Assembly: GCA_035696365.1 (NCBI GenBank)
Contig: DASRQS010000052.1
Span: 148,159 to 212,158, forward strand
DNA: 64,000 bases
DNA from: JALYLC01 sp035696365
GTDB taxonomy: Bacteria; Actinomycetota; Thermoleophilia; Gaiellales; JALYLC01
Direction: 5' to 3'
Both the position numbers and the translations under genes were made by a program. This document shows, piece after piece, positions 1 to 7,287 of the stretch (position 1 is its first letter; every line of letters starts with the position of its first letter). Under the pieces are notes generated by a model. It had not been told where the DNA came from and made no database searches. It saw only the letters and a program-made list of their open reading frames with translations.

Positions 1-237
1 AGCCTCGTGTTCTACACCGACGGGGTCACGGAGACGCGGGGGAACCACGGCCTGTTCGGCGAATCCGGCGTGCGGGCGGTCATCGAGGCCAGTCGGGGGC
101 TGACGGCTCGCGCACTGGCCGACGCGATCGCCCGCGCGGCGCGCGCACATCACACTGCAGAGGTCGTGCAGGACGACATCGCCATCCTCGCTCTCCGCGT
201 GGACCCGGAACTACACTGGGGCAAGCCGGACGACTGA
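1..237 (+). CDS. PP2C/SpoIIE-type phosphatase, C-terminal part (cut by window edge)
   Basis: This is the last ~78 residues of a PP2C-type serine phosphatase of the SpoIIE/RsbU class, open at the left edge. The visible part has the conserved 'FYTDGVTE' motif, whose Asp binds metal in this family, followed by 'DDIAILALRV', the usual C-terminal strand. Such enzymes dephosphorylate STAS anti-sigma antagonists. It lies four bases before a HATPase kinase and a STAS gene on the same strand, the typical surroundings of a partner-switching phosphatase. Any N-terminal sensor domain is outside the window. Confidence 0.88.
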   Translation, partial: SLVFYTDGVTETRGNHGLFGESGVRAVIEASRGLTARALADAIARAARAHHTAEVVQDDIAILALRVDPELHWGKPDD

Positions 238-241
238 CGAT

Positions 242-1222
242 TTGCAGCACTCCGACGTCACAACACCCCCCTGCTCGACCCGAGGGCCGAAGGCCTTCCG
301 GCACGACGCGGTCTTCTACCGCGGCGAGCGTGACTTCCTGCCCTCCGTGCTGCCGTTCGTCGCCTCGGCGGTCGAGCGCGACGAGCCCGTGCTGGTGGCG
401 GTGCTGCCCGCACGCCGGGAGGCGCTGCGCGGCGAGCTCGGTGAGGCCGCCGGCGCTGTCGAGTTCGTTGACATGGAATCCGCCGGCCGCAATCCCGCCT
501 GCATCATTCCCGTCTGGAACGCCTTCGTCGCCCGCCATGCGGCCGGCGGCAAATCGCTGAACGGGGTCGGCGAGCCGATCTGGGCAGAGCGGACCGCGCA
601 GGAGATCGCCGAGTGCCAGCGGCACGAGTCGCTCCTCAACCTCGCCTTCGAGGGCGCCCGGTCGTTCTCCCTGATCTGCCCCTACGACGAGGCCGGCCTG
701 TCTGCGGACGTCCTGGCAGCCGCGCGCGAGAGCCACCCGCACGTCGTCCGGGACGGCCGCCGGCGAGCCAGCAAGGCCTTTCACGGTGTGGATGCCATCG
801 AGATCTCCGACCGCAGGCCGTTGCCCAGCGCGCCCGAGGGCCTGCCCGCTCGCGCGTTCGCCCCCGGCGACCTCACGATCCTCCGGCAGACGGTCGAGCG
901 CTGGGCGACGGGGCAGGGCGTCGAGGCGTCCCGCGCCGCCGACCTTGCGCTCGCCGTGCACGAGGCCGCCGTCAACAGCATTCGCCACGGCGGAGGACGC
1001 GGCCTGCTGCGGTCGTGGGCGCACGAGGGCGCGGCCGTGTGCGAGATCGCCGACGCGGGCGCCCTCTGCGATCCCCTCGCGGGCCGGTCGCTTCCCGCCC
1101 CGGACTCCGCCGGCGGCCGCGGCCTCTGGCTGATCAACCATCTGTGCGATCTCGTGCAGATCCGGGCGACCGAAGAGGGAATGGTGGTCCGCATGCACCA
1201 GCAACTGGGTGCAACGGCGTGA
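242..1222 (+). CDS. MEDS-domain anti-sigma/histidine-kinase-like ATPase
   Basis: A 326-residue protein with a TTG start. The N-terminal ~180 residues resemble the MEDS sensory domain ('FRHDAVFYRGERDFL' at the start, 'LICPYDEAGL' near residue 145). The C-terminal ~130 residues are a HATPase_c_2 (RsbW-like) domain with the N-box 'LAVHEAAVNSIRHGG' and a 'GGRGLWLINHLCD' G-box. No DHp domain or phospho-accepting His is seen, so it probably acts as a Ser/Thr kinase or anti-sigma factor rather than a two-component kinase. It overlaps the downstream STAS gene by four bases (GTGA). A frameshifted relative lies at 55013-55895. Confidence 0.85.
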   Translation: MQHSDVTTPPCSTRGPKAFRHDAVFYRGERDFLPSVLPFVASAVERDEPVLVAVLPARREALRGELGEAAGAVEFVDMESAGRNPACIIPVWNAFVARHAAGGKSLNGVGEPIWAERTAQEIAECQRHESLLNLAFEGARSFSLICPYDEAGLSADVLAAARESHPHVVRDGRRRASKAFHGVDAIEISDRRPLPSAPEGLPARAFAPGDLTILRQTVERWATGQGVEASRAADLALAVHEAAVNSIRHGGGRGLLRSWAHEGAAVCEIADAGALCDPLAGRSLPAPDSAGGRGLWLINHLCDLVQIRATEEGMVVRMHQQLGATA

Positions 1223-1692
1223 GCGACGACACGTTCGCCGCGCCGCCCCCGGAATTCGCCGTGAGCGTGTCACAGGCGAGCGACGGAAGGGCCATCGTCG
1301 CGGCGTCCGGCGAGCTGGACATCGCGAGCGCTCCGCAGCTCCTGAACGCCATCGCGATGCTCGGGCAGCCGGGCACGAGCAGCCTCGCGATCGACCTCTC
1401 GGCGCTCACCTTCATCGACTCGAGCGGGATCAACGCTCTCAGGACAGCCGTCCGTGATGCCCGTGCGCGCGGCGTGCCCGCCATCGTCGCCGCGCCGAGC
1501 GAACACGTGCAGCGCGTGCTCGAGCTCGTTCGGCTCGGCGAGATCCTGCCGCTCGAGCTCTCACTGGCGGACGCCTTCGCACGGCTCGATCGCGACGGTG
1601 CGGGCGGCCCGGAGGCTGCGTTGCCGAAGCTCGACACCCCATCCGATGACTCGGCGCGCGCTCGGACGGCACGGAGGCCGGGGCGCGGATGA
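1219..1692 (+). CDS. STAS-domain anti-sigma factor antagonist
   Basis: A 157-residue protein starting at a GTG that overlaps the stop of the preceding kinase gene. Residues ~12-125 form a STAS domain: 'ASGELDIASAPQLLNAI' at the first strand, then 'FIDSSGINAL', the loop with the serine phosphorylated by the partner kinase in SpoIIAA/RsbV proteins. The last ~35 residues are charged and probably disordered. With the kinase before it and the phosphatases on either side it completes a partner-switching cascade. No sigma factor gene is visible in the window, so the target is unknown. Confidence 0.87.
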   Translation: MSDDTFAAPPPEFAVSVSQASDGRAIVAASGELDIASAPQLLNAIAMLGQPGTSSLAIDLSALTFIDSSGINALRTAVRDARARGVPAIVAAPSEHVQRVLELVRLGEILPLELSLADAFARLDRDGAGGPEAALPKLDTPSDDSARARTARRPGRG

Positions 1693-3464
1693 GCACCGTA
1701 GGCGACACCGGCCTGACGCGTGCCGATGATGTCGGTGCCCGCTCGTCGCGCCGCTGGCTGCCGCTGCTCGCGCTGGCCGTCCTGGTGCTCTTCGCGGGCG
1801 TCGGCAGCGCGCTGGCTTGGCGACAGTACCGCGATGCGCAGAGGACCGATCTCAAGGATGCGCGAGCCAAGGCCGTGGTCGCCGCAACGGTGTTCGACAC
1901 CGCCTTCGGAGGTCAGATCGCGGCGCTGAGCTCGATCTCCCAGGCACCCGTGGTCGTGAGCATCGACGAGACCGGGATGCTGGAGTACTTCAAGCGACTT
2001 ACACGCAAGAACGGCAAGCTGTTCACCGGCGGCCTCGCGTGGATCGATCGCAAGGGCGCGGTGCGCGCGGCCACGAACGGAACGAGGCCCGGGCAGATCG
2101 CCGTCTCCGACCGCGCCTATTTCAAGTCCGCCATGCGGACGGGACAGCCGTACGTCAGCGCCGGTCTGACTGGGCGACAGAGCCACAAGCAGGTGATCGT
2201 GATCTCCGTGCCGACGCGTGACCGCAACGGCGAGATCACGGGCGTGCTCGCCGCGACGCTGCTGATCAAGCAGCCGACGGCCGGCGGCCAGGCGCGCTCC
2301 ATCGCCCTCGGCTACTCGGGCCTCGCCATCCTCGACCGGGAGAATCAGCTGGTCCTCTCGGGCTTCCGGCACCCGCGCAGCCTGGTTGCGCTGCGCAAGT
2401 TCGGGAAGGCGGACTCGGGCGTCCTCTCGGACGTGCAGGGCCTCGACGGCAAGCCGGGGCACGTGGTCGCCTTCGCGCACTCGAAGACGCCGCAGTGGAG
2501 CGTGATCCTCGACCGTCCGCGCTCCGAGATCTTCGGCGGCGCACGCCGCAGCCTCGGCATCGAGCTCGCGCTGATCGCAGGTGCGACCCTGATCGGCTTC
2601 GCGGTGCTCGCCTGGATCCTCACACGCCTGCGCGCGGAGACCCGCGCGCTGGACGCGCAGTCTCTCCGGCGGCGGAAACGCTACGAGGAGGAGCACCGCG
2701 TCGCAACGACGCTCCAGCGCAGCCTGCTCTCCGAGATACCGCAGATCGAGGCCGTCGATACCGCAGCGCGCTATCAGGCGGGCAGCACCGGACTCGAGGT
2801 CGGAGGCGACTGGTACGACGTGATTCGTCGCCCCGACGGGATCGTCCACGTCAGCGTTGGCGACGTGGCGGGGCGCGGCGTCGCCGCAGCGGCGCTCATG
2901 GGCCAGCTGCGCAATGCCTTCCGCGCCTATGCCTACGACCACGATTCGCCGGCGGAGATCATGTGGCGCCTGATCCGCCACATGGGCGACGAGGAGATGG
3001 CCACCGCGGTCTGCATCACGATCGACCCGGACGCGCGACAGCTCGCCTACTCGTCAGCAGGCCATCCCCCGCCGCTGCTGCGCGACGACGACTCGGGCGG
3101 AGTGATGCGTCTCGATCGCGCGCAGGCTCCGCCGCTCGGCTTCATCTCTCCCGATGCCGTGATCGAGGCCCAGGTCCCGTTGCCGCCGCGCGCGACGCTG
3201 CTGGCCTATACGGACGGCGTCATCGAGCGGCGCGACCGCGTGATCGACGAGGGGATCGAGCGGCTGGAGCTGGTCTTCGGCTCGCTCGACCCCGCCGTTC
3301 CCGCCGACGTCCTGGCCGACACGCTCATCCACGAGGTCGCAGAGGTGACAGCGGCGGACGACGACATCGCCCTGCTCGTCATGCGGTTCCTCGACCTGCA
3401 GGCGACGTCCGGCGCGCCGCGCTCCAGCGCTCTGGTGGATGTCGCACAGATGCCCGAGGCCTAG
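1689..3464 (+). CDS. dCache-sensor membrane PP2C/SpoIIE phosphatase
   Basis: A 591-residue membrane phosphatase whose ATG overlaps the STAS stop codon (ATGA). Residues ~24-46 are the first membrane helix. Residues ~50-290 look like an extracytoplasmic dCache sensor ('AVSDRAYFKSAMRTGQPYVS' is typical). A second helix lies near 294-314 and a SpoIIE phosphatase domain covers ~345-565, with the metal-binding motifs 'GGDWYDV' and 'VGDVAGRGV' and a final 'DDDIALLVMRF'. By family knowledge, ligand sensing outside the cell would control dephosphorylation of the STAS protein. It is the second phosphatase of the operon, so two input branches may converge on one antagonist. Confidence 0.88.
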   Translation: MSTVGDTGLTRADDVGARSSRRWLPLLALAVLVLFAGVGSALAWRQYRDAQRTDLKDARAKAVVAATVFDTAFGGQIAALSSISQAPVVVSIDETGMLEYFKRLTRKNGKLFTGGLAWIDRKGAVRAATNGTRPGQIAVSDRAYFKSAMRTGQPYVSAGLTGRQSHKQVIVISVPTRDRNGEITGVLAATLLIKQPTAGGQARSIALGYSGLAILDRENQLVLSGFRHPRSLVALRKFGKADSGVLSDVQGLDGKPGHVVAFAHSKTPQWSVILDRPRSEIFGGARRSLGIELALIAGATLIGFAVLAWILTRLRAETRALDAQSLRRRKRYEEEHRVATTLQRSLLSEIPQIEAVDTAARYQAGSTGLEVGGDWYDVIRRPDGIVHVSVGDVAGRGVAAAALMGQLRNAFRAYAYDHDSPAEIMWRLIRHMGDEEMATAVCITIDPDARQLAYSSAGHPPPLLRDDDSGGVMRLDRAQAPPLGFISPDAVIEAQVPLPPRATLLAYTDGVIERRDRVIDEGIERLELVFGSLDPAVPADVLADTLIHEVAEVTAADDDIALLVMRFLDLQATSGAPRSSALVDVAQMPEA

Positions 3465-3478
3465 CGCGAGGCCGTCCG

Positions 3479-4108
3479 ATGACCGCGCAACCCGGAGCCG
3501 CGCAGTTCGTGCCGGACACCTCCGGCCTCGCGGAGTTGCGCGCCGCTGCAGCGAGCTGCAAGGGCTGCGACCTCTGGCGCCACGCCACGCAGACGGTCTT
3601 CGGCGAGGGGCCCGCGCCCGCCGGCCTCATGCTCGTCGGCGAACAGCCCGGCGATCGGGAGGATCTCGAGGGACACCCCTTCGTGGGGCCCGCGGGCCAC
3701 GTGCTCGACACGGCCCTCGAGCGCGCCGGAATCGACCGGAGCCGCGTCTATCTGACGAACGCGGTCAAGCACTTCCGCTTCAAGGAGCGTGGCAAGCGTC
3801 GCCTGCACGAGAAGCCCACGCGCTCGCAGATCGTCGCCTGCCAGCCGTGGCTCCGGGCCGAGATCGAGGTCGTCGAGCCGGGCCTGCTCGTGCTCATGGG
3901 AGCGGTGGCGGCGCAGTCGCTGCTCGGCAGCGACTTCAGCGTGATGCGCCGGAGGGGCATCGTGCCCGACGCCCCTCCGGGCCTGCCGCCGGTGCTCGCC
4001 ACGGTCCACCCCTCCTCGATCCTGCGCGCACCCGACGATCAGCGACACGCGCGCATGGAGGAGTACGTCGCGGATCTGCGCGCGGCCGCAGCGCTGCTGG
4101 CGCGCTGA
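3479..4108 (+). CDS. udgX: UdgX-type uracil-DNA glycosylase (uracil-DNA cross-linking)
   Basis: A 209-residue protein of the uracil-DNA glycosylase superfamily. The motif 'GEQPGDREDLEGHPFVGPAG' (residues 54-73) and the loop 'KRRLHEKPTRSQIVAC' (106-121) match the UdgX subfamily rather than family 4. The loop His, H110 here, is the residue that in mycobacterial UdgX bonds covalently to the excised site. Cysteines are C27, C30 and C121 only, so one ligand of the expected Fe-S cluster is not an obvious Cys; H35 is a candidate, by inference. The usual 'HPSSIL' motif is present near residue 180. The ATG at 3479 lies 14 bases after the preceding stop. Confidence 0.9.
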   Translation: MTAQPGAAQFVPDTSGLAELRAAAASCKGCDLWRHATQTVFGEGPAPAGLMLVGEQPGDREDLEGHPFVGPAGHVLDTALERAGIDRSRVYLTNAVKHFRFKERGKRRLHEKPTRSQIVACQPWLRAEIEVVEPGLLVLMGAVAAQSLLGSDFSVMRRRGIVPDAPPGLPPVLATVHPSSILRAPDDQRHARMEEYVADLRAAAALLAR

Positions 4109-4176
4109 AAACGGCTTGGTCACGAGCGTTCAGGCGCGGATGTTTCGTTCGTGCAGAATGCGGCAACGTCAGAGGT

Positions 4177-4431
4177 ATGAGTGCGAGCCGCCAGCTGATC
4201 TCGTGCCCCGAGTGCAGTAGCGTCTTGGTCCAGTTCGACGCCTGGCGGGCGGTCGGGGAGAACGGCGCGGTGATCGAGCGTCACTGCCCGGAGTGCTGGC
4301 ACTCGGACGAGCTCTCCGTCAACATCGCCGTCGCCGACGTCCTCAACGAGCACGCTGCGGAGCTCACGACCAGTCTCGAAGAGCTCGCAGACTGCCTCGA
4401 GTCGGCCAGCGAGCTCTGGATCTCCCGCTAG
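4177..4431 (+). CDS. Small zinc-ribbon-like protein, unknown function
   Basis: An 84-residue protein starting at an ATG with AGAGG six bases upstream. Two Cys-pair motifs, 'CPECSS' (residues 10-15) and 'CPECWH' (residues 37-42), suggest one bound zinc. The C-terminal half is acidic and helical ('LNEHAAELTTSLEELADCLE'). I do not recognise a named family. It stands alone after udgX and ends before a convergent hairpin region. A regulatory or adaptor role is possible but not shown. Confidence 0.65.
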   Translation: MSASRQLISCPECSSVLVQFDAWRAVGENGAVIERHCPECWHSDELSVNIAVADVLNEHAAELTTSLEELADCLESASELWISR

Positions 4432-4526
4432 CTTCCGTCGCGGGCCATGGCGTCGTACTGGCGGGCGCTGCGCTCTCCGTCGGTCATCTCCCCGGAAGCT
4501 GCAGCAGGATCGGCGTGCGCAACACT

Positions 4527-4599
4527 TGGGGTCTGGCCCTTGATGTCCCGCGCGCACCACTCGGGGTCTGACCCTTGATGTCCCGCCGCTCTCGAGCGG
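4527..4599. terminator. Tandem GGGGTCTGRCCC repeats plus hairpin between convergent genes
   Basis: Two direct copies of a ~25-bp unit beginning GGGGTCTGRCCCTTGATG (4528 and 4563, period 35) lie between the convergent genes ending at 4431 and 4601. They are followed by CCGCTC-TC-GAGCGG (4586-4599), which would form a short hairpin just past the protease stop codon. The GGGGTCTGACCC core recurs at 11022, 31257 and 51612. Confidence 0.6.
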
Positions 4600-4600
4600 G

Positions 4601-5572
4601 TCAGCCCACGAGCTCTCCGGGCACGACGGTCAGCGTCCGCTCACGGCCTGCGCGCAGCACGGTGAACTCGACCTCCCGGCCGATGCGCTCGTCGATCATC
4701 AGGCGCTGCAGGTCGGTGGCGTCCTCGACTGCCACCCCGTCGACCGCCAGCAGGAGATCTCCGATCTGAACGCCGGCGCGCGCCGCCGCCCCGTCCTCGA
4801 TGACCTGCACGATCTCGATCGCCCGGGAGCGGCCGAGACGCGCCGCGGTCGCCGGCGGCAGCGGCCGCGGAGCGACGGCGACCCCGAGCTGAGCGCGCCT
4901 GACGCGGCCATCGCGCATCAGCGTGGAGATGATCGTCTCTGTCGCCCGGTTGATGGGCACCGCCAGGCCGAGACCGAAGCCGGCCAGGGCAGTGTTGATG
5001 CCGACCACCCTGCAGGCGCTGTCGACCAGAGCGCCACCCGAGTTGCCCGGGTTCAGGGCGGCGTCCGTCTGGATGACGTTCTCGATCAGCCGCTGCGGCC
5101 CGCCTCGCCGCCCGGCCGGAAGGGAGCGCCCGAGGCCGCTCACGACACCGGCCGTGACCGAGCTGGCGAAGCCATGGGGATTGCCGATGGCGACAACGAG
5201 CTGGCCCACTCGCAACTGTTCGGCGTCTCCCATGCGCGCGGGCTCGAGATCGCCGGCCTCCGCGCGCAGCACGGCCAGATCCGAGAGGCGATCCGAGCCC
5301 ACGACGGAGATGCGGGTCTCGCGGCCGTCGGGGAAGCTGGCCGTCACCTCGGCCGCTCGTTCGACGACATGGGCCGAGGTCAGCAGGAAGCCGTCGGGCG
5401 CGATGACCACCGCGCTCCCGCCCCCGATGCCATCGCCCCGCCGCGTGCGCCGGATGACCCGGAGGTTGGCGACGCTGGCCGACAGGCTCTCGGCGATCTC
5501 GATGACCGTGCGCGAGTAAGCGTCGAGCGCCGCCTCGGAGCCTGCCGCCAGAGCTGCGACGTCGCCGCTCAT
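4601..5572 (-). CDS. HtrA/DegP-like trypsin-fold protease with PDZ domain, no export signal
   Basis: A 323-residue S1C-type serine protease. The catalytic triad is visible as H68 ('TSAHVV'), D98 ('SDLAVL') and S178 ('NPGNSGGAL'), followed by one PDZ domain (~residues 225-320; 'VIEDGAAARAGVQIGDLLLA'). Unlike most HtrA proteins it has no signal peptide or membrane helix, so a cytoplasmic location is inferred. It is the second gene of an operon, and its ATG overlaps the stop of the MarR-PDZ gene (ATGA at 5569-5572). The shared PDZ type suggests that the two products recognise related peptides or each other. Confidence 0.88.
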   Translation of the reverse strand: MSGDVAALAAGSEAALDAYSRTVIEIAESLSASVANLRVIRRTRRGDGIGGGSAVVIAPDGFLLTSAHVVERAAEVTASFPDGRETRISVVGSDRLSDLAVLRAEAGDLEPARMGDAEQLRVGQLVVAIGNPHGFASSVTAGVVSGLGRSLPAGRRGGPQRLIENVIQTDAALNPGNSGGALVDSACRVVGINTALAGFGLGLAVPINRATETIISTLMRDGRVRRAQLGVAVAPRPLPPATAARLGRSRAIEIVQVIEDGAAARAGVQIGDLLLAVDGVAVEDATDLQRLMIDERIGREVEFTVLRAGRERTLTVVPGELVG

Positions 5573-6315
5573 TCCGCCTGCACTCCCTCGAACTGCACCG
5601 TCAGCTCGCGCGGCTCGGCGCCTCGCAGCACGCGCACCTTCAGCTCCGTGCGGGCGCCGCGCACGGCGCGGTCGAGATCGCCGATGCTGCGCACCGGCTC
5701 GCCGTCGACCTCGACAACCAGGTCGCCGCGGGAAAGCTCGGCCCGGTTGGCGGGGCTGTCGGCCCTGACGCGCAGGATCAGCACGCCGGGCTGCTCGGAG
5801 AGCCCGACGGCGCCCCGCATGCGGGACGCCACCGCCGACGGGGCGACGGCGACGCCGAGGCGCGGCGTCATGCGCTCGTCCGGCTCGAAGAAGGCGAGCC
5901 AGGCCGGGATGTGCTCCGTCAGCGCCTGGAGGGCGCTCGCCGAGAGCGCCGAGAGCAGGCGCTCGGCGCGGTCGCGATAGGCCGGCTGCGCGGCCTGGAC
6001 GAGCTGAAGGCCGCGCTCGGTCAGTGAGACCGTCACGCTGCGGCGGTTCTCGGGATCGCGCTCGCGGCTGATGATCCCCGCGTGCTCCAGGCGCCCGAGG
6101 CGCACGCTCATGGTTCCCGATGTCCGCCGTACCCTCGCCACGACCTCGCGCTGGTTGAGCGTGTGCCCGGGTGCCCGCTCGAGCTCGGACAGCACCAGGA
6201 AGCTTGCCCGTGTCAGCCGGTGCTCCGCGAGCGCCTCCTCGAGCTCGGACTCGAGGTGGGCAGCGACGCCGATCGTCGCATCCACCAGAGCCTCCGCGTT
6301 CGATTCCTTCGACAT
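5569..6315 (-). CDS. MarR-family regulator fused to a C-terminal PDZ domain
   Basis: A 248-residue protein. Residues ~1-145 are a MarR winged helix ('RASFLVLSELERAPGHTLNQ', 'RLGRLEHAGIISRERDPENR' with the wing arginines). Residues ~150-248 are a PDZ domain beginning 'RLGVAVAPSAVASRM' and containing 'ADSPANRAELSRGDLVVEVD'. That PDZ resembles the one in the downstream protease, whose own PDZ starts 'QLGVAVAPRPLPP'. The ATG at 6315 is chosen because GAGGAG lies four bases upstream; an in-frame ATG at 6327 is the alternative. A 20-bp palindrome upstream suggests autoregulation. MarR-PDZ is not a standard MarR architecture. Confidence 0.85.
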   Translation of the reverse strand: MSKESNAEALVDATIGVAAHLESELEEALAEHRLTRASFLVLSELERAPGHTLNQREVVARVRRTSGTMSVRLGRLEHAGIISRERDPENRRSVTVSLTERGLQLVQAAQPAYRDRAERLLSALSASALQALTEHIPAWLAFFEPDERMTPRLGVAVAPSAVASRMRGAVGLSEQPGVLILRVRADSPANRAELSRGDLVVEVDGEPVRSIGDLDRAVRGARTELKVRVLRGAEPRELTVQFEGVQAE

Positions 6316-6328
6316 GATGCTCCTCATA

Positions 6329-6348
6329 ATTGCTTCGGTCGAAGCAAT
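6329..6348. promoter_or_regulatory. Palindromic operator upstream of MarR-PDZ/protease operon
   Basis: A perfect inverted repeat, ATTGCTTCG-GT-CGAAGCAAT, lies 14-33 bases upstream of the MarR-PDZ start, with a further GAAGCAA half site at 6354. MarR proteins bind such 16-20 bp palindromes, so this is a likely autoregulatory site. Confidence 0.7.
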
Positions 6349-6385
6349 ATAGCGAAGCAAAGCTGAGGCGTGGCAATGAGGAGGT

Positions 6386-6961
6386 TTAGTAGCCGCGGCC
6401 CAGCAGCACCTTGGCGGCGCTGTCGAACTCCGCCTGCGATCCGATCTCGAAGCGCAGCGCGTCGGCCATGCGGTTGATGATGTTGAAGAGATACGCGACG
6501 GTGAACGCGTCGACGATCGCCTCGTCGCCGACCCCGGCATCGCGCACGCGGGCGACATCCGCCGCGGTGATGCCCTCGTGATCCAGCGTGAACTGCTCGA
6601 GCAGCGGGAGCATGGCGCGCGCGCCTGCCGAGATCTCGGCCTGGTCGAGGTTGTCGAGCCGGTCGTCGAGGACCTCGGCTCCGTACACGACCGACGCGAC
6701 CGCGCCGTGGGAGCGCAGTCAGAACTCGCAGTCGTTCTTCTTCGACACGTAGGCCGCGAACAACTCGCGCTCGCCGACCGTCCACGGCGACGGCCCGCGC
6801 ATGACCTCCTGGAACATCATCTTCGAGCCGAAGAACTCGCGCCGGTAGCGCAGCGTGCGCACAACGTCGGGAGCGCGCTGTCTCGAGACGACGCGGATCA
6901 GCAGGAACAGGGCCCGGTAGCGCAGCCGGTCGCCGCGGTTCACCTCGGGCAGTCGCATCAT
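6386..6961 (-). CDS. Selenocysteine-containing AhpD/carboxymuconolactone-decarboxylase-fold protein
   Basis: If the in-frame TGA at 6719-6721 is read as selenocysteine, this is a 191-residue CMD/AhpD-fold protein. The active-site stretch reads 'KKNDCEF-U-LRSH' (C78, U81, H85), which matches the CxxCxxxH redox motif of AhpD-like peroxidases with Sec in place of the second Cys. Homology to the family continues without a break on both sides ('ELFAAYVSKKND' before, 'GAVASVVYGAEVL' after), so this is not a random stop. The likely role is thiol/selenol peroxide reduction or a similar redox reaction. The ATG at 6961 overlaps the stop of the upstream gene (ATGA). A conventional gene caller would split it at the TGA. 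Confidence 0.85.
6686..6709 (-). promoter_or_regulatory. Candidate bacterial SECIS stem-loop
   Basis: Starting ten bases after the UGA, CACGGC can pair with GUCGUG (one G-U pair) around an apical GCGGUCGC segment with an exposed GGUC. Its spacing and GGU loop resemble the SECIS of E. coli fdhF. It is read on the minus strand within the coding sequence. Confidence 0.55.
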
Positions 6962-7287
6962 CGCGAGTGCTCCCGCGCGGCTTGCTCGAGCGCGGCGAGG
7001 GCCGCCGTCAGCTGGCGGCTGGCCTGACCGACGGCCGCCGCGACGGTGTACTCGAAGATCTCCGGGTCGCCGAGGCCCTCCGCCTGCAGCGCCGCGACAT
7101 CGGCGTCCGTGACGCCGTTGGCGTCGCGTGCGACCTGATCGCAGTAGCGCCCGCGCGCACCGCCGAGCTCGCCCGGACGATCGAACGCGATCCGGCGATC
7201 GCCCGGCGGCACGGACGCATCGCCCCGCAGGACCGAGCCTTCGAGCAGCTCCCTCAGCGCGGCGAACTTCCCGCTCGCGGACGTCAC
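6958..7287 (-). CDS. Small CMD-fold companion protein without redox cysteines
   Basis: A 109-residue protein with a GTG start that overlaps the TPR stop (GTGA); its own stop overlaps the start of the selenoprotein gene. The C-terminal half ('VTDADVAALQAEGLGDPEIFEYTVAAA') matches the helical repeat that ends many CMD-fold proteins. The N-terminal half is unlike the catalytic region and has a single Cys ('RYCDQV'), with no CxxC. It may be a structural partner of the selenoprotein; this is inferred from coupling and shared fold only. Confidence 0.7.
   Translation of the reverse strand: MTSASGKFAALRELLEGSVLRGDASVPPGDRRIAFDRPGELGGARGRYCDQVARDANGVTDADVAALQAEGLGDPEIFEYTVAAAVGQASRQLTAALAALEQAAREHSR

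Noticed and set aside
80..2981. Long open frames on the minus strand opposite the partner-switching genes (up to 615 codons)
   Set aside because: GC-rich codon use leaves the antisense frames open. Their translations are Arg/Ala/Gly-rich with no domain, and the plus-strand genes have clear motifs.
4601..6376. Reading the protease as a 591-residue protein starting at 6376
   Set aside because: The first 268 codons are an Arg-rich shadow of the MarR-PDZ gene. The ATG at 5572 overlaps its stop and begins the protease similarity.
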